Origin: Pseudoduganella flava
GTDB lineage: Bacteria > Pseudomonadota > Gammaproteobacteria > Burkholderiales > Burkholderiaceae_D
DNA length: 64,000 bases
NCBI RefSeq assembly: GCF_007830495.1
Contig: NZ_VLKW01000004.1
Span: 248,001-312,000, forward strand
Direction: 5' to 3'
The notes under the pieces are model-generated. The model searched no databases and was not told the DNA's origin. It saw only the letters and a program-made list of their open reading frames with translations. The stretch's first letter is position 1. Each line of letters starts with the position of its first letter. Of this stretch, positions 28,000 through 38,100 are shown piece by piece. A program made the translations under genes and the position numbers.

Positions 28000-28821
28000 A
28001 TGGATGCCATTGCGATCAACGCCGGCGAATTCGCGAACTTCCGGCGCTTCATCTTCGATATCGCGGGCATCACGATGTCCGATTCGAAGAAGGCGCTGGT
28101 CAGCGGCCGCCTGGCGAAGCGCCTGCAGCACCATGGCCTGGACAGCTACGACGAGTACTTCCGGCTGCTCACCGACGGCCGCCATGCGGACGAGGTGCAG
28201 CTGGCGGTCGACCTGCTGACGACGAACGAAACCTACTTCTTCCGCGAAGCGCGCCACTTCGACCTGCTGCGGCAGGAAGCGGCGGCGGCGCGGCCGTCGT
28301 TGCGGGCCGGGGCGCCGTTCCGCGTGTGGAGCGCGGCCTGCTCGTCCGGCGAGGAACCGTACAGCATCGCGATGGTGCTGGCCGATGTGCTGGGCAACGC
28401 GCCGTGGGAAGTGGTGGCGTCCGACATCAGCACGCGCGTGCTGCAGCGGGCCCGCATCGGCCACTACCCGATGGAACGGGCCAGCCACGTGCCGCCGGAT
28501 TACCTGCGCCGCTTCTGCCTGAAGGGCATCGCCGAGCAGCAGGGCACGCTGCTGGTGGATCGGGCGGTGCGCCAGCGCGTGCAGTTCCGGCAAGTGAACC
28601 TGAATGCCGACCTGCCGGGCGACCTGGGCACGTACGACATGGTCTTCCTGCGCAACGTGATGATCTACTTTAACGGCGACACGAAGCGCCAGGTCGTCGC
28701 CCGTGTCGCCTCGCGCCTGAAGCCGGACGGCCACTTCCTGATCGGCCATTCGGAAAGCCTGCACGACATCAGCGACACGCTGCGCGCCATCGCGCCGTCC
28801 GTGTATCGCAAGCCGGGCTAG
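28000..28821 (+). CDS. cheR: Chemotaxis protein methyltransferase CheR
   Basis: A 273-residue S-adenosylmethionine-dependent methyltransferase for receptor glutamates. It has an N-terminal helical CheR domain and the catalytic domain with [35 protein letters not shown] (SAM site) and [13 protein letters not shown] 28000 was taken; a TTG one codon earlier is possible. The gap to cheW is 10 bp. Confidence 0.94.
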   Translation: MDAIAINAGEFANFRRFIFDIAGITMSDSKKALVSGRLAKRLQHHGLDSYDEYFRLLTDGRHADEVQLAVDLLTTNETYFFREARHFDLLRQEAAAARPSLRAGAPFRVWSAACSSGEEPYSIAMVLADVLGNAPWEVVASDISTRVLQRARIGHYPMERASHVPPDYLRRFCLKGIAEQQGTLLVDRAVRQRVQFRQVNLNADLPGDLGTYDMVFLRNVMIYFNGDTKRQVVARVASRLKPDGHFLIGHSESLHDISDTLRAIAPSVYRKPG

Positions 28822-28843
28822 GGTATGCGCTATCGTAGCGCTC

Positions 28844-29938
28844 ATGACTATGAATCCAATCAATGTGATGGTCGTCGACGATTCGGCGGTCGTGCGCAAG
28901 GTCGTCGGCGAAATGCTGGCCGCCGCGCCGGGCATCCAGCTGCTGCACGCGGTGGCCGACCCGCTGCTGGCGCTGGAGCGGATGAAGCGCCAGTGGCCGG
29001 ATGTGATCGTGCTCGACGTCGAGATGCCGCGCATGGACGGCATCACGTTCCTGAAAAAGATCATGGCCGAGCGGCCGACGCCCGTCGTCATCTGCTCGAC
29101 CCTGACGGAGAAGGGCGCCGAGACAACGATGGCGGCGATGGCCGCCGGCGCCGTCGCGGTGATCACGAAGCCGAAGCTGGGCCTGAAGGAATTTCTCAGC
29201 GAGAGCGCACAGGAACTGGTCGCGGCCGTGCGGGCCGCCGCCCAGGTCAACACGCGCCGGCTGACGGTGCGGCCGGCGTCTCAGCTTCCCTTGCAGCCGG
29301 TGGCGAAGCTCACGGCCGATGCGATCCTGCCGCCCGCGAGCGAGACGCGCGCGCTGCCGCAGACGACCGAGCGGGTCGTCGCGATCGGCACGTCGACGGG
29401 CGGCACCCTCGCCCTTGAGGAAGTGCTGACGGCGCTGCCGCGCGTCACGCCCGGCATCGTCATCGTGCAGCACATGCCGGAGAAGTTCACGGCGGCGTTC
29501 GCCGACCGGCTCAACAAGTTGTGCCAGGTCGAGGTACGCGAGGCGCGCCACAACGACCGCGTGCTGCCGGGCCGCGCGCTGATCGCACCGGGCGGCAAGC
29601 ACATGCTGCTGCGGCGCGACGGCGCGCAATACTGTGTGGACGTGATCGACGGCCCGCTGGTGAACCGGCACCGGCCGTCCGTGGACGTGCTGTTCCGCTC
29701 CGTCGCCAAGCATGCGGGCGCGAATGCGCTGGGCATCATCATGACGGGCATGGGTGACGACGGTGCCGCCGGTCTTCTTGAAATGCGCAAGGCCGGTGCG
29801 CGCACCGTGGCGCAGGACGAGGAAAGCTGCGTCGTCTACGGCATGCCGAAGGAAGCCGTGAAGCGGGGCGGCGTCGAGAAAAGCGTGCCGCTCAAGGGGA
29901 TCGATCGGGAGATCCTGGCTCAACTGACGATACGCTGA
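28844..29938 (+). CDS. cheB: Chemotaxis methylesterase/deamidase CheB
   Basis: A 364-residue two-domain enzyme. The receiver domain has its phosphoacceptor at D58 ([11 protein letters not shown]). The methylesterase domain shows the catalytic triad: S184 in GTSTGG, H210 in VQHMPEKFT and an Asp in MGDDGAAGL near 306. It opposes CheR in adaptation. It is the last plus-strand chemotaxis gene; its 3' end overlaps the convergent HEPN-like gene by 47 bp. Confidence 0.95.
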   Translation: MTMNPINVMVVDDSAVVRKVVGEMLAAAPGIQLLHAVADPLLALERMKRQWPDVIVLDVEMPRMDGITFLKKIMAERPTPVVICSTLTEKGAETTMAAMAAGAVAVITKPKLGLKEFLSESAQELVAAVRAAAQVNTRRLTVRPASQLPLQPVAKLTADAILPPASETRALPQTTERVVAIGTSTGGTLALEEVLTALPRVTPGIVIVQHMPEKFTAAFADRLNKLCQVEVREARHNDRVLPGRALIAPGGKHMLLRRDGAQYCVDVIDGPLVNRHRPSVDVLFRSVAKHAGANALGIIMTGMGDDGAAGLLEMRKAGARTVAQDEESCVVYGMPKEAVKRGGVEKSVPLKGIDREILAQLTIR

Positions 29939-30458
29939 GTGGGCTGACCTGCGCATCGGCACCGTCGTAGTCGGACAGCCGCAATGGCGCCGCTGCCGCA
30001 TCGAGCATGCGCGCCAGCGCGGCCAGCAGGCCGGCCGCCAGCCGCACGCCGGCCGCCAGCTCGGCCGCGTCGATGTCGGGCTTGTGCCATGTCTCCGGCG
30101 GGTCGCCGATCGATTGCCGGTCGATGTGGAACTGGGTGCGGTTGCGGATGCGGCGCAGGCGGTCCGACGTTTGTTCCAGTACTACCCACGTCGTCCCGCA
30201 CGCGGCCAGCGCGCCTTCCGCTTCCTTGCGGTGGCAGCGCAGCACGTACCACAGCGAGTGGGCGTCCTTGTGGTCGTCGTAGACGCGGATCGCGCCGGAC
30301 AGCGCGTCGTTGTACAGCGCCTGCCGGGCCAGTGCGAGGAAGGTCGTCGGGGGATGGTCGCCCAGCGCGGCGCACGCCGTGAGCTTCATGTGCGCGTTGT
30401 CCAGTTCCGCGAAGTTGCGCGCGATGACGGCCCGCACCTTCGCGCTGTCGGGCCGCAT
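29892..30458 (-). CDS. HEPN-like protein, possibly AbiU2-type
   Basis: A 188-residue, mostly helical soluble protein. Residues 105-111 read RNRTQFH, fitting the Rx4-6H active motif of HEPN ribonucleases, with the typical Asn after Arg. The upstream layout (helix with [14 protein letters not shown], then a helix leading to [13 protein letters not shown]) resembles AbiU2-like HEPN domains. The C-terminal tail is low-complexity. It is the last gene of a minus-strand operon, 7 bp after the diguanylate cyclase, and converges on cheB with a 47-bp overlap. The family call is from motif reading only; catalytic activity is inferred. Confidence 0.55.
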   Translation of the reverse strand: MRPDSAKVRAVIARNFAELDNAHMKLTACAALGDHPPTTFLALARQALYNDALSGAIRVYDDHKDAHSLWYVLRCHRKEAEGALAACGTTWVVLEQTSDRLRRIRNRTQFHIDRQSIGDPPETWHKPDIDAAELAAGVRLAAGLLAALARMLDAAAAPLRLSDYDGADAQVSPLSVSSVEPGSPDRSP

Positions 30459-30465
30459 CGCGCCC

Positions 30466-31431
30466 TCAGTACTCGGCGGGGGCCGCGACGATGCGATTGC
30501 GGCCCTGCCGCTTGGCCGCGTACAGCGCCTGGTCGGCGGCGCCGATCAGCGCAGCCGGATCGGCCGGCTGGCCGGGCAGCAGCGTGGCCACGCCGATGCT
30601 CACCGTGATCTGCTTCACCGGTCCACCCGTGTGCTCGTGGGGGATCGCCAGGTCCAGCACGCGCGCATGCAGCGCCTGCGCCATGTGCAAGGCCTGGTGC
30701 TTGTCGTTGTCCGGCAGGATCACGGCGAATTCCTCGCCGCCGTAGCGGGCCAGCATGTCCACGGAGCGCTGCAGCAGCGCCTGCAGCGCGGACGACACCT
30801 GGATCAGGCACTGGTCGCCCTGCTGGTGGCCGTAGTGGTCGTTGTACGGCTTGAAGTAATCGATGTCGATCATCAGCAGCGACACGACGGTGCCGTTGCG
30901 CTTGGCGCGGCGCACTTCGCGGTCGATCGCCACGTCGAAGGCGCGGCGGTTGGCGACACCGGTCAGGCCGTCCGAGAACGTCTGCATGCGCAGCTTCTCG
31001 GTCTGTTCGCGCAGCAGCTTCTCGCGGCTGGCCGCCATGCTGACGTCGTTCAGCTGGATCAGGCAGTAGCGCGCATCGTCGCCGACCGCCAGCGGCGTGA
31101 TCGCCACGGCCTGCTGCATCCGTTCGCCGCGGCCCAGCGCCGCCGGGTCCGAATACAGCGGGAACGGCGCGCGGTTCAGCGTGGGCGACAGCAGCGACGA
31201 GAAGTGATTGGTGAGGGCCTGGGTGACGGCCATCTCGACGCGGCCGCCGCGCAGCTCGGGCAGCAGCTCGAACAGGTCGGCGCCCAACGCCTTGTGGGCG
31301 TCGCAGCCCGAGTGGCGGCTCATCCATTTATTCCACAGCACGACGCGGCGCGCATCGTCGATGACGATCACGCCGAGGCTCACGGCTTCGAGTACGCTTT
31401 CCAGCAGGGGCAGGCGGGACGGGGACGACAT
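30466..31431 (-). CDS. PAS-GGDEF diguanylate cyclase
   Basis: A 321-residue protein with no membrane segment. A PAS-like domain (about residues 8-130) is followed by a short coiled coil and a GGDEF domain (about 155-315) with DGLTGVANRRAF and the intact active site RYGGEEF. RSVD stands five residues before GGEEF, matching the allosteric inhibitory RxxD site. So c-di-GMP synthesis with product feedback is expected. It lies 3 bp after the CheC gene. Confidence 0.9.
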   Translation of the reverse strand: MSSPSRLPLLESVLEAVSLGVIVIDDARRVVLWNKWMSRHSGCDAHKALGADLFELLPELRGGRVEMAVTQALTNHFSSLLSPTLNRAPFPLYSDPAALGRGERMQQAVAITPLAVGDDARYCLIQLNDVSMAASREKLLREQTEKLRMQTFSDGLTGVANRRAFDVAIDREVRRAKRNGTVVSLLMIDIDYFKPYNDHYGHQQGDQCLIQVSSALQALLQRSVDMLARYGGEEFAVILPDNDKHQALHMAQALHARVLDLAIPHEHTGGPVKQITVSIGVATLLPGQPADPAALIGAADQALYAAKRQGRNRIVAAPAEY

Positions 31432-31434
31432 CGC

Positions 31435-32091
31435 TTACAGCTGTCCCCCCTCGATGCCCGTCGTGCGCCGCAGGTAGCTGTCGATCTGCTCCTTCAGGTC
31501 GTGCAATGCGGTGATGTCGAGGATGAAGGCGACGTAGCCGTGGATCTGGTGCTTCTCGAGGATGAAGTCGATGTGCAGCATCATCACGACGGTATCCCCG
31601 CGGTTGCCGGTGGCGTTCAGGATCTCGTCGCTGCTGCCCACGTGGTAGACGGGCAGGGAGCCGTGCAGCTCCTGCTGGAAGATGTTGGCCAGCGTGCCGA
31701 CGCAGGAATTCAGGATGATGTTGCCGATCTCGCTCATCGCTTCCTGTTCCATCTCGGACAGCTCGGCCAGCGGCACGGATTCGCCCACCATCAGGCGCAC
31801 GATCTCGAGGCTTTTATCCTCGGGGAACATCAGCAGCGCCTCGGTCTGGAAGGCGCCCTCGTAATGCTGGCTGACGCCGCAGATCCGCTCGCCGCCGCTG
31901 CCGTGCTGGTTCTTGCGGTGCGCATCCTCGAGCAGCGACGCCGCTTCGCTGCGGGACAGGAAGGTGATCGACGGCACGGACATCGTGACTTCCTCGCCGA
32001 CGATGCCGCTCATCGCGGCGGCGGCCTGGCCGACACCGATATTGAAGATCTCGACGAGCGCGTCGTGTTCCAGTTCGCTCAGCGCCACCAT
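31435..32091 (-). CDS. cheC: CheC-family CheY-P phosphatase
   Basis: A 218-residue protein with two copies of the CheC/FliY phosphatase motif. The first has D-x3-E-x2-N then 22 residues to P (DALVEIFNIGVG ... SVP). The second has EAMSEIGNIIL with the same spacing, its first position Glu instead of Asp/Ser. CheC removes phosphate from CheY-type regulators. The chosen ATG 32091 follows the response-regulator stop by one base; the longer open frame upstream lies within that gene. The regulator it serves may be the neighbour or CheY. Confidence 0.85.
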   Translation of the reverse strand: MVALSELEHDALVEIFNIGVGQAAAAMSGIVGEEVTMSVPSITFLSRSEAASLLEDAHRKNQHGSGGERICGVSQHYEGAFQTEALLMFPEDKSLEIVRLMVGESVPLAELSEMEQEAMSEIGNIILNSCVGTLANIFQQELHGSLPVYHVGSSDEILNATGNRGDTVVMMLHIDFILEKHQIHGYVAFILDITALHDLKEQIDSYLRRTTGIEGGQL

Positions 32092-32092
32092 G

Positions 32093-32500
32093 TCAGCCCG
32101 CCAGCGGCGCCACCAGCCGGGCGATGCGCTCTTCGGTGATCGGCTTTTCCATGAAGCCCACGCCGATCTCGCCGGCGCGCGCGCGGGTCGCGTCCTGGAC
32201 ATTGGCGGTCAGCAGCGAGATGTGGGCATCCGGCAGCAGCTTGCGCAGCTGCTCGGCGCAGGCGAGGCCGCCCATGCCGGGCATGTTCACGTCCATCAGC
32301 ACCAGCTGCGGCCGCGCCTCGGGGGCCTTGGCCAGCGCTTCCTCGCCGTTGGCCGCTTCCACGACGGTCCAGTCGGCGTGCAGCCCGAGGATGTACTGCC
32401 GGGCGACGAGGCGGGACACCCGGCTGTCGTCGACGATCATTACCGTCGGAACGGTCGAGGCGGCGGAAGAGGGGGAAGGAGAGGCGGTGGTCGGCGTCAT
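32093..32500 (-). CDS. Single-domain response regulator
   Basis: A 135-residue receiver: after a low-complexity Ser/Thr/Pro N-terminus come VMIVDDSRVSRLVARQYI, the phosphoacceptor D70 (VLMDVNMPGMGG) and the conserved Lys in FMEKPIT. CAGGACAGCAAC precedes the ATG at 32500; the frame continues upstream but without homology. It heads the operon with the CheC phosphatase, cyclase and HEPN-like protein, and is divergent from rpiA. Confidence 0.87.
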   Translation of the reverse strand: MTPTTASPSPSSAASTVPTVMIVDDSRVSRLVARQYILGLHADWTVVEAANGEEALAKAPEARPQLVLMDVNMPGMGGLACAEQLRKLLPDAHISLLTANVQDATRARAGEIGVGFMEKPITEERIARLVAPLAG

Positions 32501-32607
32501 GTTGCTGTCCTGCTGACTATTCGGATTGGCTATTTTCCCACAATCGCTGCCCGGCGCGCTGTTAAAATAGCGCCCCTCAGCCATATTCCTTCCAACCTCC
32601 TCACATC

Positions 32608-33285
32608 ATGACTCAAGACGAACTGAAACAGGCAGTGGCGCGCGCCGCCATCGGCTACGTGGTCGACGGCGAAATCATCGGCGTCGGCACCGGCTCGACC
32701 GCCAACTTCTTCATCGACGAACTCGCCAGGATCAAGGACCGCATCAAAGGCACCGTGGCGTCGTCCGAAGCGACCGCGGCCCGCCTGCGCGGCCATGGCA
32801 TCCCCGTGCTCGACCTGAACGACGTCGAGTCGATCGCCGTGTACATCGACGGCGCCGACGAGATCGACGGCCGCGGCGCGATGATCAAGGGCGGCGGCGC
32901 GGCGCTGACGCGCGAGAAGATCGTGGCCTCCGTGTCGCAACGGTTCGTCTGCATCGCCGACGGTTCGAAGCTCGTCGAGACGCTCGGCAAGTTCCCGCTG
33001 CCGGTCGAAGTGATCCCGATGGCCCGCAATGCCGTGTTCCGCGCGCTGGTCGCGCTGGGCGGCCAGCCGAAGGTGCGCGTCAAGCCGGGTACAGACGAGC
33101 CTTTCGTCACCGACAACGGCGGCCACCTGCTCGACGTGGCAGGCCTGTCGATCACCGATCCGGTGGCGCTGGAAGCGCGGATCAACCAGATCGTCGGCGT
33201 GATTTCCGTCGGCCTGTTCGCCGCGCGCGGTGCCGACGTGTGCCTGCTGGGCACCGCCGAAGGCGTGAAGACGCTGACGTACTGA
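32608..33285 (+). CDS. rpiA: Ribose-5-phosphate isomerase A
   Basis: A 225-residue pentose-phosphate enzyme interconverting ribose-5-phosphate and ribulose-5-phosphate. Signature segments are [38 protein letters not shown] and [15 protein letters not shown] at 32563-32568 is a possible -10 box in the divergent gap. The stop codon is one base before a GGGTCAGACCC palindrome. Confidence 0.95.
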   Translation: MTQDELKQAVARAAIGYVVDGEIIGVGTGSTANFFIDELARIKDRIKGTVASSEATAARLRGHGIPVLDLNDVESIAVYIDGADEIDGRGAMIKGGGAALTREKIVASVSQRFVCIADGSKLVETLGKFPLPVEVIPMARNAVFRALVALGGQPKVRVKPGTDEPFVTDNGGHLLDVAGLSITDPVALEARINQIVGVISVGLFAARGADVCLLGTAEGVKTLTY

Positions 33286-33312
33286 TGGGTCAGACCCGCC
33301 GGGTCTGACCCA
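33286..33312. repeat. GGGTCAGACCC-type palindrome after rpiA
   Basis: TGGGTCAGACCC and GGGTCTGACCCA form a perfect 12-bp stem around GCC, beginning one base after the rpiA stop. Confidence 0.85.
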
Positions 33313-33332
33313 AGACTCTGTATCTTGGGGTG

Positions 33333-33363
33333 AAAAAAATGGCGCCGCGGCGCCATTTTTTTT
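33333..33363. terminator. Bidirectional terminator between rpiA and yggX
   Basis: A run of seven A, then TGGCGCC and GGCGCCA around GC, then eight T. It is symmetric, so it should stop both rpiA (plus) and yggX (minus) transcription. Confidence 0.9.
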
Positions 33364-33387
33364 GTTAGACCCAAAAAGCAACTGCTG

Positions 33388-33412
33388 GGGTCAGACCCAG
33401 CGGGTCCGACCC
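33388..33412. repeat. GGGTCAGACCC-type palindrome reaching the yggX stop codon
   Basis: GGGTCAGACCC, loop AGC, GGGTCCGACCC; one mismatch in the stem. Its last base is the first base of the yggX stop triplet (CTA, read as TAG on the minus strand), so the element abuts the coding end. Confidence 0.75.
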
Positions 33413-33684
33413 TATGCCGGTGGCGGCACGTAGCCCGCGGCCTGGTCGGCGCCTTCGCCGAAGAAGTGCTTCTCCATCTGCGCCGCGAGGTACTTACGGG
33501 CGCGCACGTCCGCCAGGTTCAGGCGGTTTTCGTTGACGAGCATCGTCTGGTGCTTGAGCCACTGGTTCCACGCTTCCTTCGATACGGATTCGTAGATCTT
33601 CTTGCCCAGTTCACCCGGATAGGGCGGGAAGTCCAGGCCTTCGGCTTCCTTGTTCAGTTTGATGCAATGGACGGTACGGGCCAT
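33412..33684 (-). CDS. yggX: Probable Fe(2+)-trafficking protein YggX
   Basis: A 90-residue protein of the YggX family with the family start [20 protein letters not shown], the single conserved cysteine (C7), [19 protein letters not shown] and [13 protein letters not shown]. It is linked to iron homeostasis and protection of Fe-S clusters from oxidation. The ribosome site GGAGCACCC is good. It lies downstream of argA on the same strand, with 70 bp between. Confidence 0.95.
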   Translation of the reverse strand: MARTVHCIKLNKEAEGLDFPPYPGELGKKIYESVSKEAWNQWLKHQTMLVNENRLNLADVRARKYLAAQMEKHFFGEGADQAAGYVPPPA

Positions 33685-33754
33685 CGTGGGTGCTCCTCAG
33701 TATGCGAATGCGTCAAAACAGCGATTATATAGGCGCCGCGAAAAACAGGTCCGG

Positions 33755-35065
33755 TTACAGGGTCTTCACCAGCACCTGCGACTTGCGCTGCCAGTTGTAC
33801 ATGCGCTGGCGGTCCTTCGGCAGCGCATCGACGGTGGCCGGCACGAAGCCGCGCTTGATGAACCAGTGTGCCGTGCGGGTCGTCAGCACGAACAGCTTCG
33901 TGATGCCGGACGCGCGGGCGCGGTTTTCCATGTGCTTCAGGATCCGCTCGCCGTCGCCCTGTGCCTGCACTTCCGGGTTGACGGTCAGGCATGCCATTTC
34001 GGCCATTTTCTCTTCCGGGAACGGGTACAGCGCGGCGCAGCCGAAGATCACGCCGTCGTGCTCGATGACGGAGAAATAATTGATTTCCCGTTCGATCAGC
34101 TCGCGGCCCCGCTTGACGAGCGTGCCGTCCGCTTCCAGCGGTTCAATGAGCTTGATAATCCCGCCGACGTCCTCAATTGTGGCGGGACGCAGGCTTTCCA
34201 GGTTCTCGTGGCTGATCATCGTGCCCACGCCATCGTGCGTGAACAGTTCCAGCATCGCCGAGCCGTCCATCGCGAACGGCACGATGTGCGAGCGCTCCAC
34301 GCCGCTGTTGCAGGCCTTGACGCAGTGCCGCAGGTAGAACGCCGCTTCCTGCGACAGGAAGTTCGCCTGCAGCACGGCTTCTGCCTGGTGCGACGACAGT
34401 TCGCGGATCTCGGCGCCGCCCTGGTCGTGCATCATCTCCGTCTCGGTGATGAAGATCAGCTTGTCGGCATGCAGCGCGATCGCGGCCGACACGGCCACGT
34501 CTTCCATCGTCAGGTTGAACGCTTCGCCGGTGGGCGAGAAGCCCAGCGGCGACAGCAGGATCAAGCCGCCAGCGCCGAGGATCGAATGGATCGTCTCGGC
34601 ATCGACCTTCCGGGTGATGCCGGTCAGTTCCAGGTCGACGCCGTCGATGACGCCCAGCGGCCGCGCGGTGACGAAGTTGCCGGAGATGATGCGGATCGCG
34701 GCATTCGACATCGGCGTGTTGGGCAAGCCCTGGCTGAACGCGGCCTCGATGTCCAGGCGCAGTTCGCCGGCGGCCTCCTTGGCGCATTCCATCGCCGCGG
34801 GGTCCGTGATCCGGATGCCGTTGTGGAAGCGGCCAGCGACGTTACGCAGCGCGAGCTGTTCGGCGACCTGCGGGCGCGAGCCGTACACGACGACGATCTT
34901 GATCCCGAGCGCGTGCAGCAGCGACAGGTCGTGCGCCAGCACCGGCAGGGCACCGGCGGCCACCAGTTCACCGGGGAACGCGATCACGAAGGTCTTGCCG
35001 CGGAAGGCGTGGATATAGGGCGCGACGGAGCGCAGCCAGTGGACGAATTCGACAGGGTTTTCCAT
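33755..35065 (-). CDS. argA: N-acetylglutamate synthase (amino-acid N-acetyltransferase)
   Basis: A 436-residue enzyme making N-acetylglutamate, the first step of arginine synthesis. The N-terminal amino-acid-kinase-like domain (FVIAFPGELV, KIVVVYGSRPQV) binds arginine, and the C-terminal GNAT domain (MACLTVNPEVQAQGDGERIL, FVLTTRTAHWFIKRGF) transfers acetyl. The length fits ArgA. The start MENPVEFVHWLRS at 35065 is preferred; ATG 35074 is three codons upstream. It is divergent from hrpA with 54 bp between starts. Confidence 0.94.
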   Translation of the reverse strand: MENPVEFVHWLRSVAPYIHAFRGKTFVIAFPGELVAAGALPVLAHDLSLLHALGIKIVVVYGSRPQVAEQLALRNVAGRFHNGIRITDPAAMECAKEAAGELRLDIEAAFSQGLPNTPMSNAAIRIISGNFVTARPLGVIDGVDLELTGITRKVDAETIHSILGAGGLILLSPLGFSPTGEAFNLTMEDVAVSAAIALHADKLIFITETEMMHDQGGAEIRELSSHQAEAVLQANFLSQEAAFYLRHCVKACNSGVERSHIVPFAMDGSAMLELFTHDGVGTMISHENLESLRPATIEDVGGIIKLIEPLEADGTLVKRGRELIEREINYFSVIEHDGVIFGCAALYPFPEEKMAEMACLTVNPEVQAQGDGERILKHMENRARASGITKLFVLTTRTAHWFIKRGFVPATVDALPKDRQRMYNWQRKSQVLVKTL

Positions 35066-35119
35066 GCGCCGCATTATAATTCGCTGCGCGGTGTTCGCCG
35101 CAAAAGGATGTAAAAAACA

Positions 35120-38100
35120 ATGTCTGAAGCCATCAAGCAGTCGCCAACTCCCTCGAAAACCCCGCAACGTGCGCCGCAACGTTCACCAGAACGGCGCGAA
35201 CGCCTCACGCCGGAACAGATCGCCGCGCGCGATGCCGAACGCCTGTTCCGCAACCCGCTGCCGCCCATCACGTTCCCGGAAGAGCTGCCCGTCTCAGGCC
35301 GGCGGCGCGAGATCGCCGAGGCATTGTCGAAGCACCAGGTCGTCATCGTGTCCGGCGAAACGGGATCGGGCAAGACGACCCAGCTGCCGAAGATCTGCCT
35401 GGAGCTGGGCCGCGGCCAGAAGGGCTTGATCGGCCATACGCAGCCGCGCCGGATCGCCGCGTCGTCCACCGCCAAGCGGATCGCCCAGGAACTGGGGTCG
35501 CCGCTGGGTGAGCACGTGGGCTACAAGGTGCGCTTCAACGACACGCTGCACAAGGGCGCGTCCGTCAAGCTGATGACGGACGGTATCCTGCTGGCCGAGA
35601 CGCAGACGGACCCGCTGCTCAAGGGCTACGACACGATCATCATCGACGAGGCGCACGAGCGCAGCCTGAACATCGACTTCCTGCTGGGCTACCTGAAACA
35701 GATCCTGCCGCGCCGGCCGGACCTGAAGGTGATCATCACGTCCGCGACGATCGATGCGGAGCGCTTCGCGCGCCACTTCACGCAGGACGGCAAGCCGCCG
35801 GTGCCGGTGATCGAGGTGTCCGGCCGCCTGTATGCGGTGGAGGTGCGCTATCGCCCGGTCGAACGCGAGCCGATCACGCTGCCGGAGGGCGCGAACGCCG
35901 CCAAGCCGCAGTTGCGGACGGCGGCGGCGCAGCGCGAGAAGCGCGACCTGATGGATGCGATCGTCGACGGCGTCGACGAGGTGTGCCGCCTGGGTTCCGG
36001 CGACGTGCTGGTGTTCCTGCCCGGCGAGCGCGAAATCCGCGACGCGGCCGAGGCGCTGCGCAAGCACCATCCACCGCACGTGGAGATCCTGCCGCTGTTC
36101 GCCCGCCTGTCCGTCGAGGAGCAGGACCGCGTGTTCCGCACGACGAACGCGCGCCGCATCGTGCTGGCGACGAACGTGGCCGAGACGTCGCTGACGGTGC
36201 CCGGCATTCGCTACGTGGTGGATGCGGGCCTGGCGCGCGTGAAGCGCTACAGCTACCGCAACAAGGTCGAGCAGCTGCAGATCGAGCCGGTGGCGCAATC
36301 GGCAGCGAACCAGCGCGCCGGCCGTTGCGGCCGGGTGGCGGACGGCGTCTGCATCCGCCTTTACGACGAGGACGACTTCAACAAGCGCCCCAAGTTCACG
36401 GATCCGGAGATCCTGCGCTCGTCGCTTGCTTCCGTCATCCTGCGCATGAAGTCCCTGCACCTGACGGACGTGGAGTCGTTCCCGTTCATCGAGCCGCCGC
36501 TGGCGCGCGCGATCGCGGACGGCTACCAGCTGCTGCAGGAGCTGGGCGCCGTCGACGACGACAACAAGTTGACGAACCTGGGCCGCAAGCTGGCCAAGCT
36601 GCCGCTCGATCCGCGCGTGGGCCGGATGATCCTGGCCGCGCAGGAGCACACCTGCCTGACCGAGGTGCTGATCGTGGCGGCGGCGCTGTCCGTGCAGGAC
36701 CCGCGCGACCGGCCCATCGAGCACCAGCAGGCGGCCGACCAGGCGCATCAGAAGTTCGCCGACGAGAAGTCCGAATTCCTCTCGTATATCAGGATCTGGC
36801 GCTGGTTCAGCGAAGCCATCGAGCACAAGAAAACCAACCGGCAATTGCAGGACAACTGCCGCGCGAACTTCCTGTCGCAGCTGCGCCTGCGCGAGTGGCG
36901 CGACGTGCACTCGCAGCTCCTCACGCTGGTGAAGGAGCAGGGCTGGCGCATGAACGAGACGCCGGCCACGTACGAGCAGTTGCATATGGCGCTGCTGACG
37001 GGCCTCCTCGGCAATATCGGCTTCAAGATGGAAGACGATCCCGGCTACCTGGGCGCGCGCGGCATCAAGTTCCACATCTGGCCCGGCTCGTCGCTGGGCA
37101 AGAAGGCGGGCAAGTGGATCATGGCGGCCGAGCTGGTCGAAACGACGCGGCTGTATGCGCGCACGATCGCGAAGATCGAGCCGGAGTGGATCGAGAAGAT
37201 CGGCGCGCACCTGTTGAGGAAATCGTGGGGCGAGCCGCGCTGGGAAAAACGCCAGGCGCAGGTGACGGCGGCCGAGAAGGCCACGCTGTACGGGCTGACC
37301 GTGTACAGCCAGCGCCGCATCAACTACGCCCAGCACAACCCGCAAGAGGCACGCGAGATCTTCATCCGCGATGCGCTGGTGGGCGGCGACTACGATACGC
37401 GTGCGCCGTTCTTCGCGCACAACCACCGCCTCGTGAAGGAGATCGAGAACCTCGAGCACAAGGCGCGCCGGCAGGACGTGCTGGTGGACGACCAGCTGAT
37501 CGAGGCGTTCTACGACAAGCTGATTCCCCACGACGTCGTCAACGGCGCCGGCTTCGAGGCGTGGCACAAGAAGGCCACGCAGGCGGAACCGAAGCTGCTG
37601 TACCTCGTCAAGGAAGACCTGATGCGGCACGAGGCCGCAGGCGTGACGACGGAGCTGTTCCCGAAGAAGATGCTGGCGGCCGGCGTGGAGATGGCGCTGA
37701 CGTATCACTTCGAGCCAGGCAGCGTGCGCGACGGCGTGACGTTGCACGTGCCGTTGTTCGCGCTGAACCAGCTCGCGCGCGAGCGCTGCGAATGGCTGGT
37801 GCCGGGCATGCTGAAGGAGAAGGTGCACCTGCTGCTGAAATCCCTGCCGCAGAAGCTGCGCCGCCACATGGTGCCGCTGCCGGAATATGCGCAGAAGTTC
37901 TGCGACCGCATCAACGCGAAGCAGGCGTTCGGCCGCGGCGACCTGATCGACGCGATCATCGCGGACATTCGCGAGCAGGTGACGATCACGGTATTGACGA
38001 CCGACTTCAAGCCCGAGCAGCTGCCGGCCCACCACTTCATGAACTTCAAGGTGATCGACGAGCACGGGCGCCAGCTGGACATGGGCCGCAATCTCGCCAC

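Noticed and set aside
33286-33412. CRISPR-like array from the two palindromes
   Set aside because: Only two imperfect copies around a terminator; the same element is scattered elsewhere as single copies.
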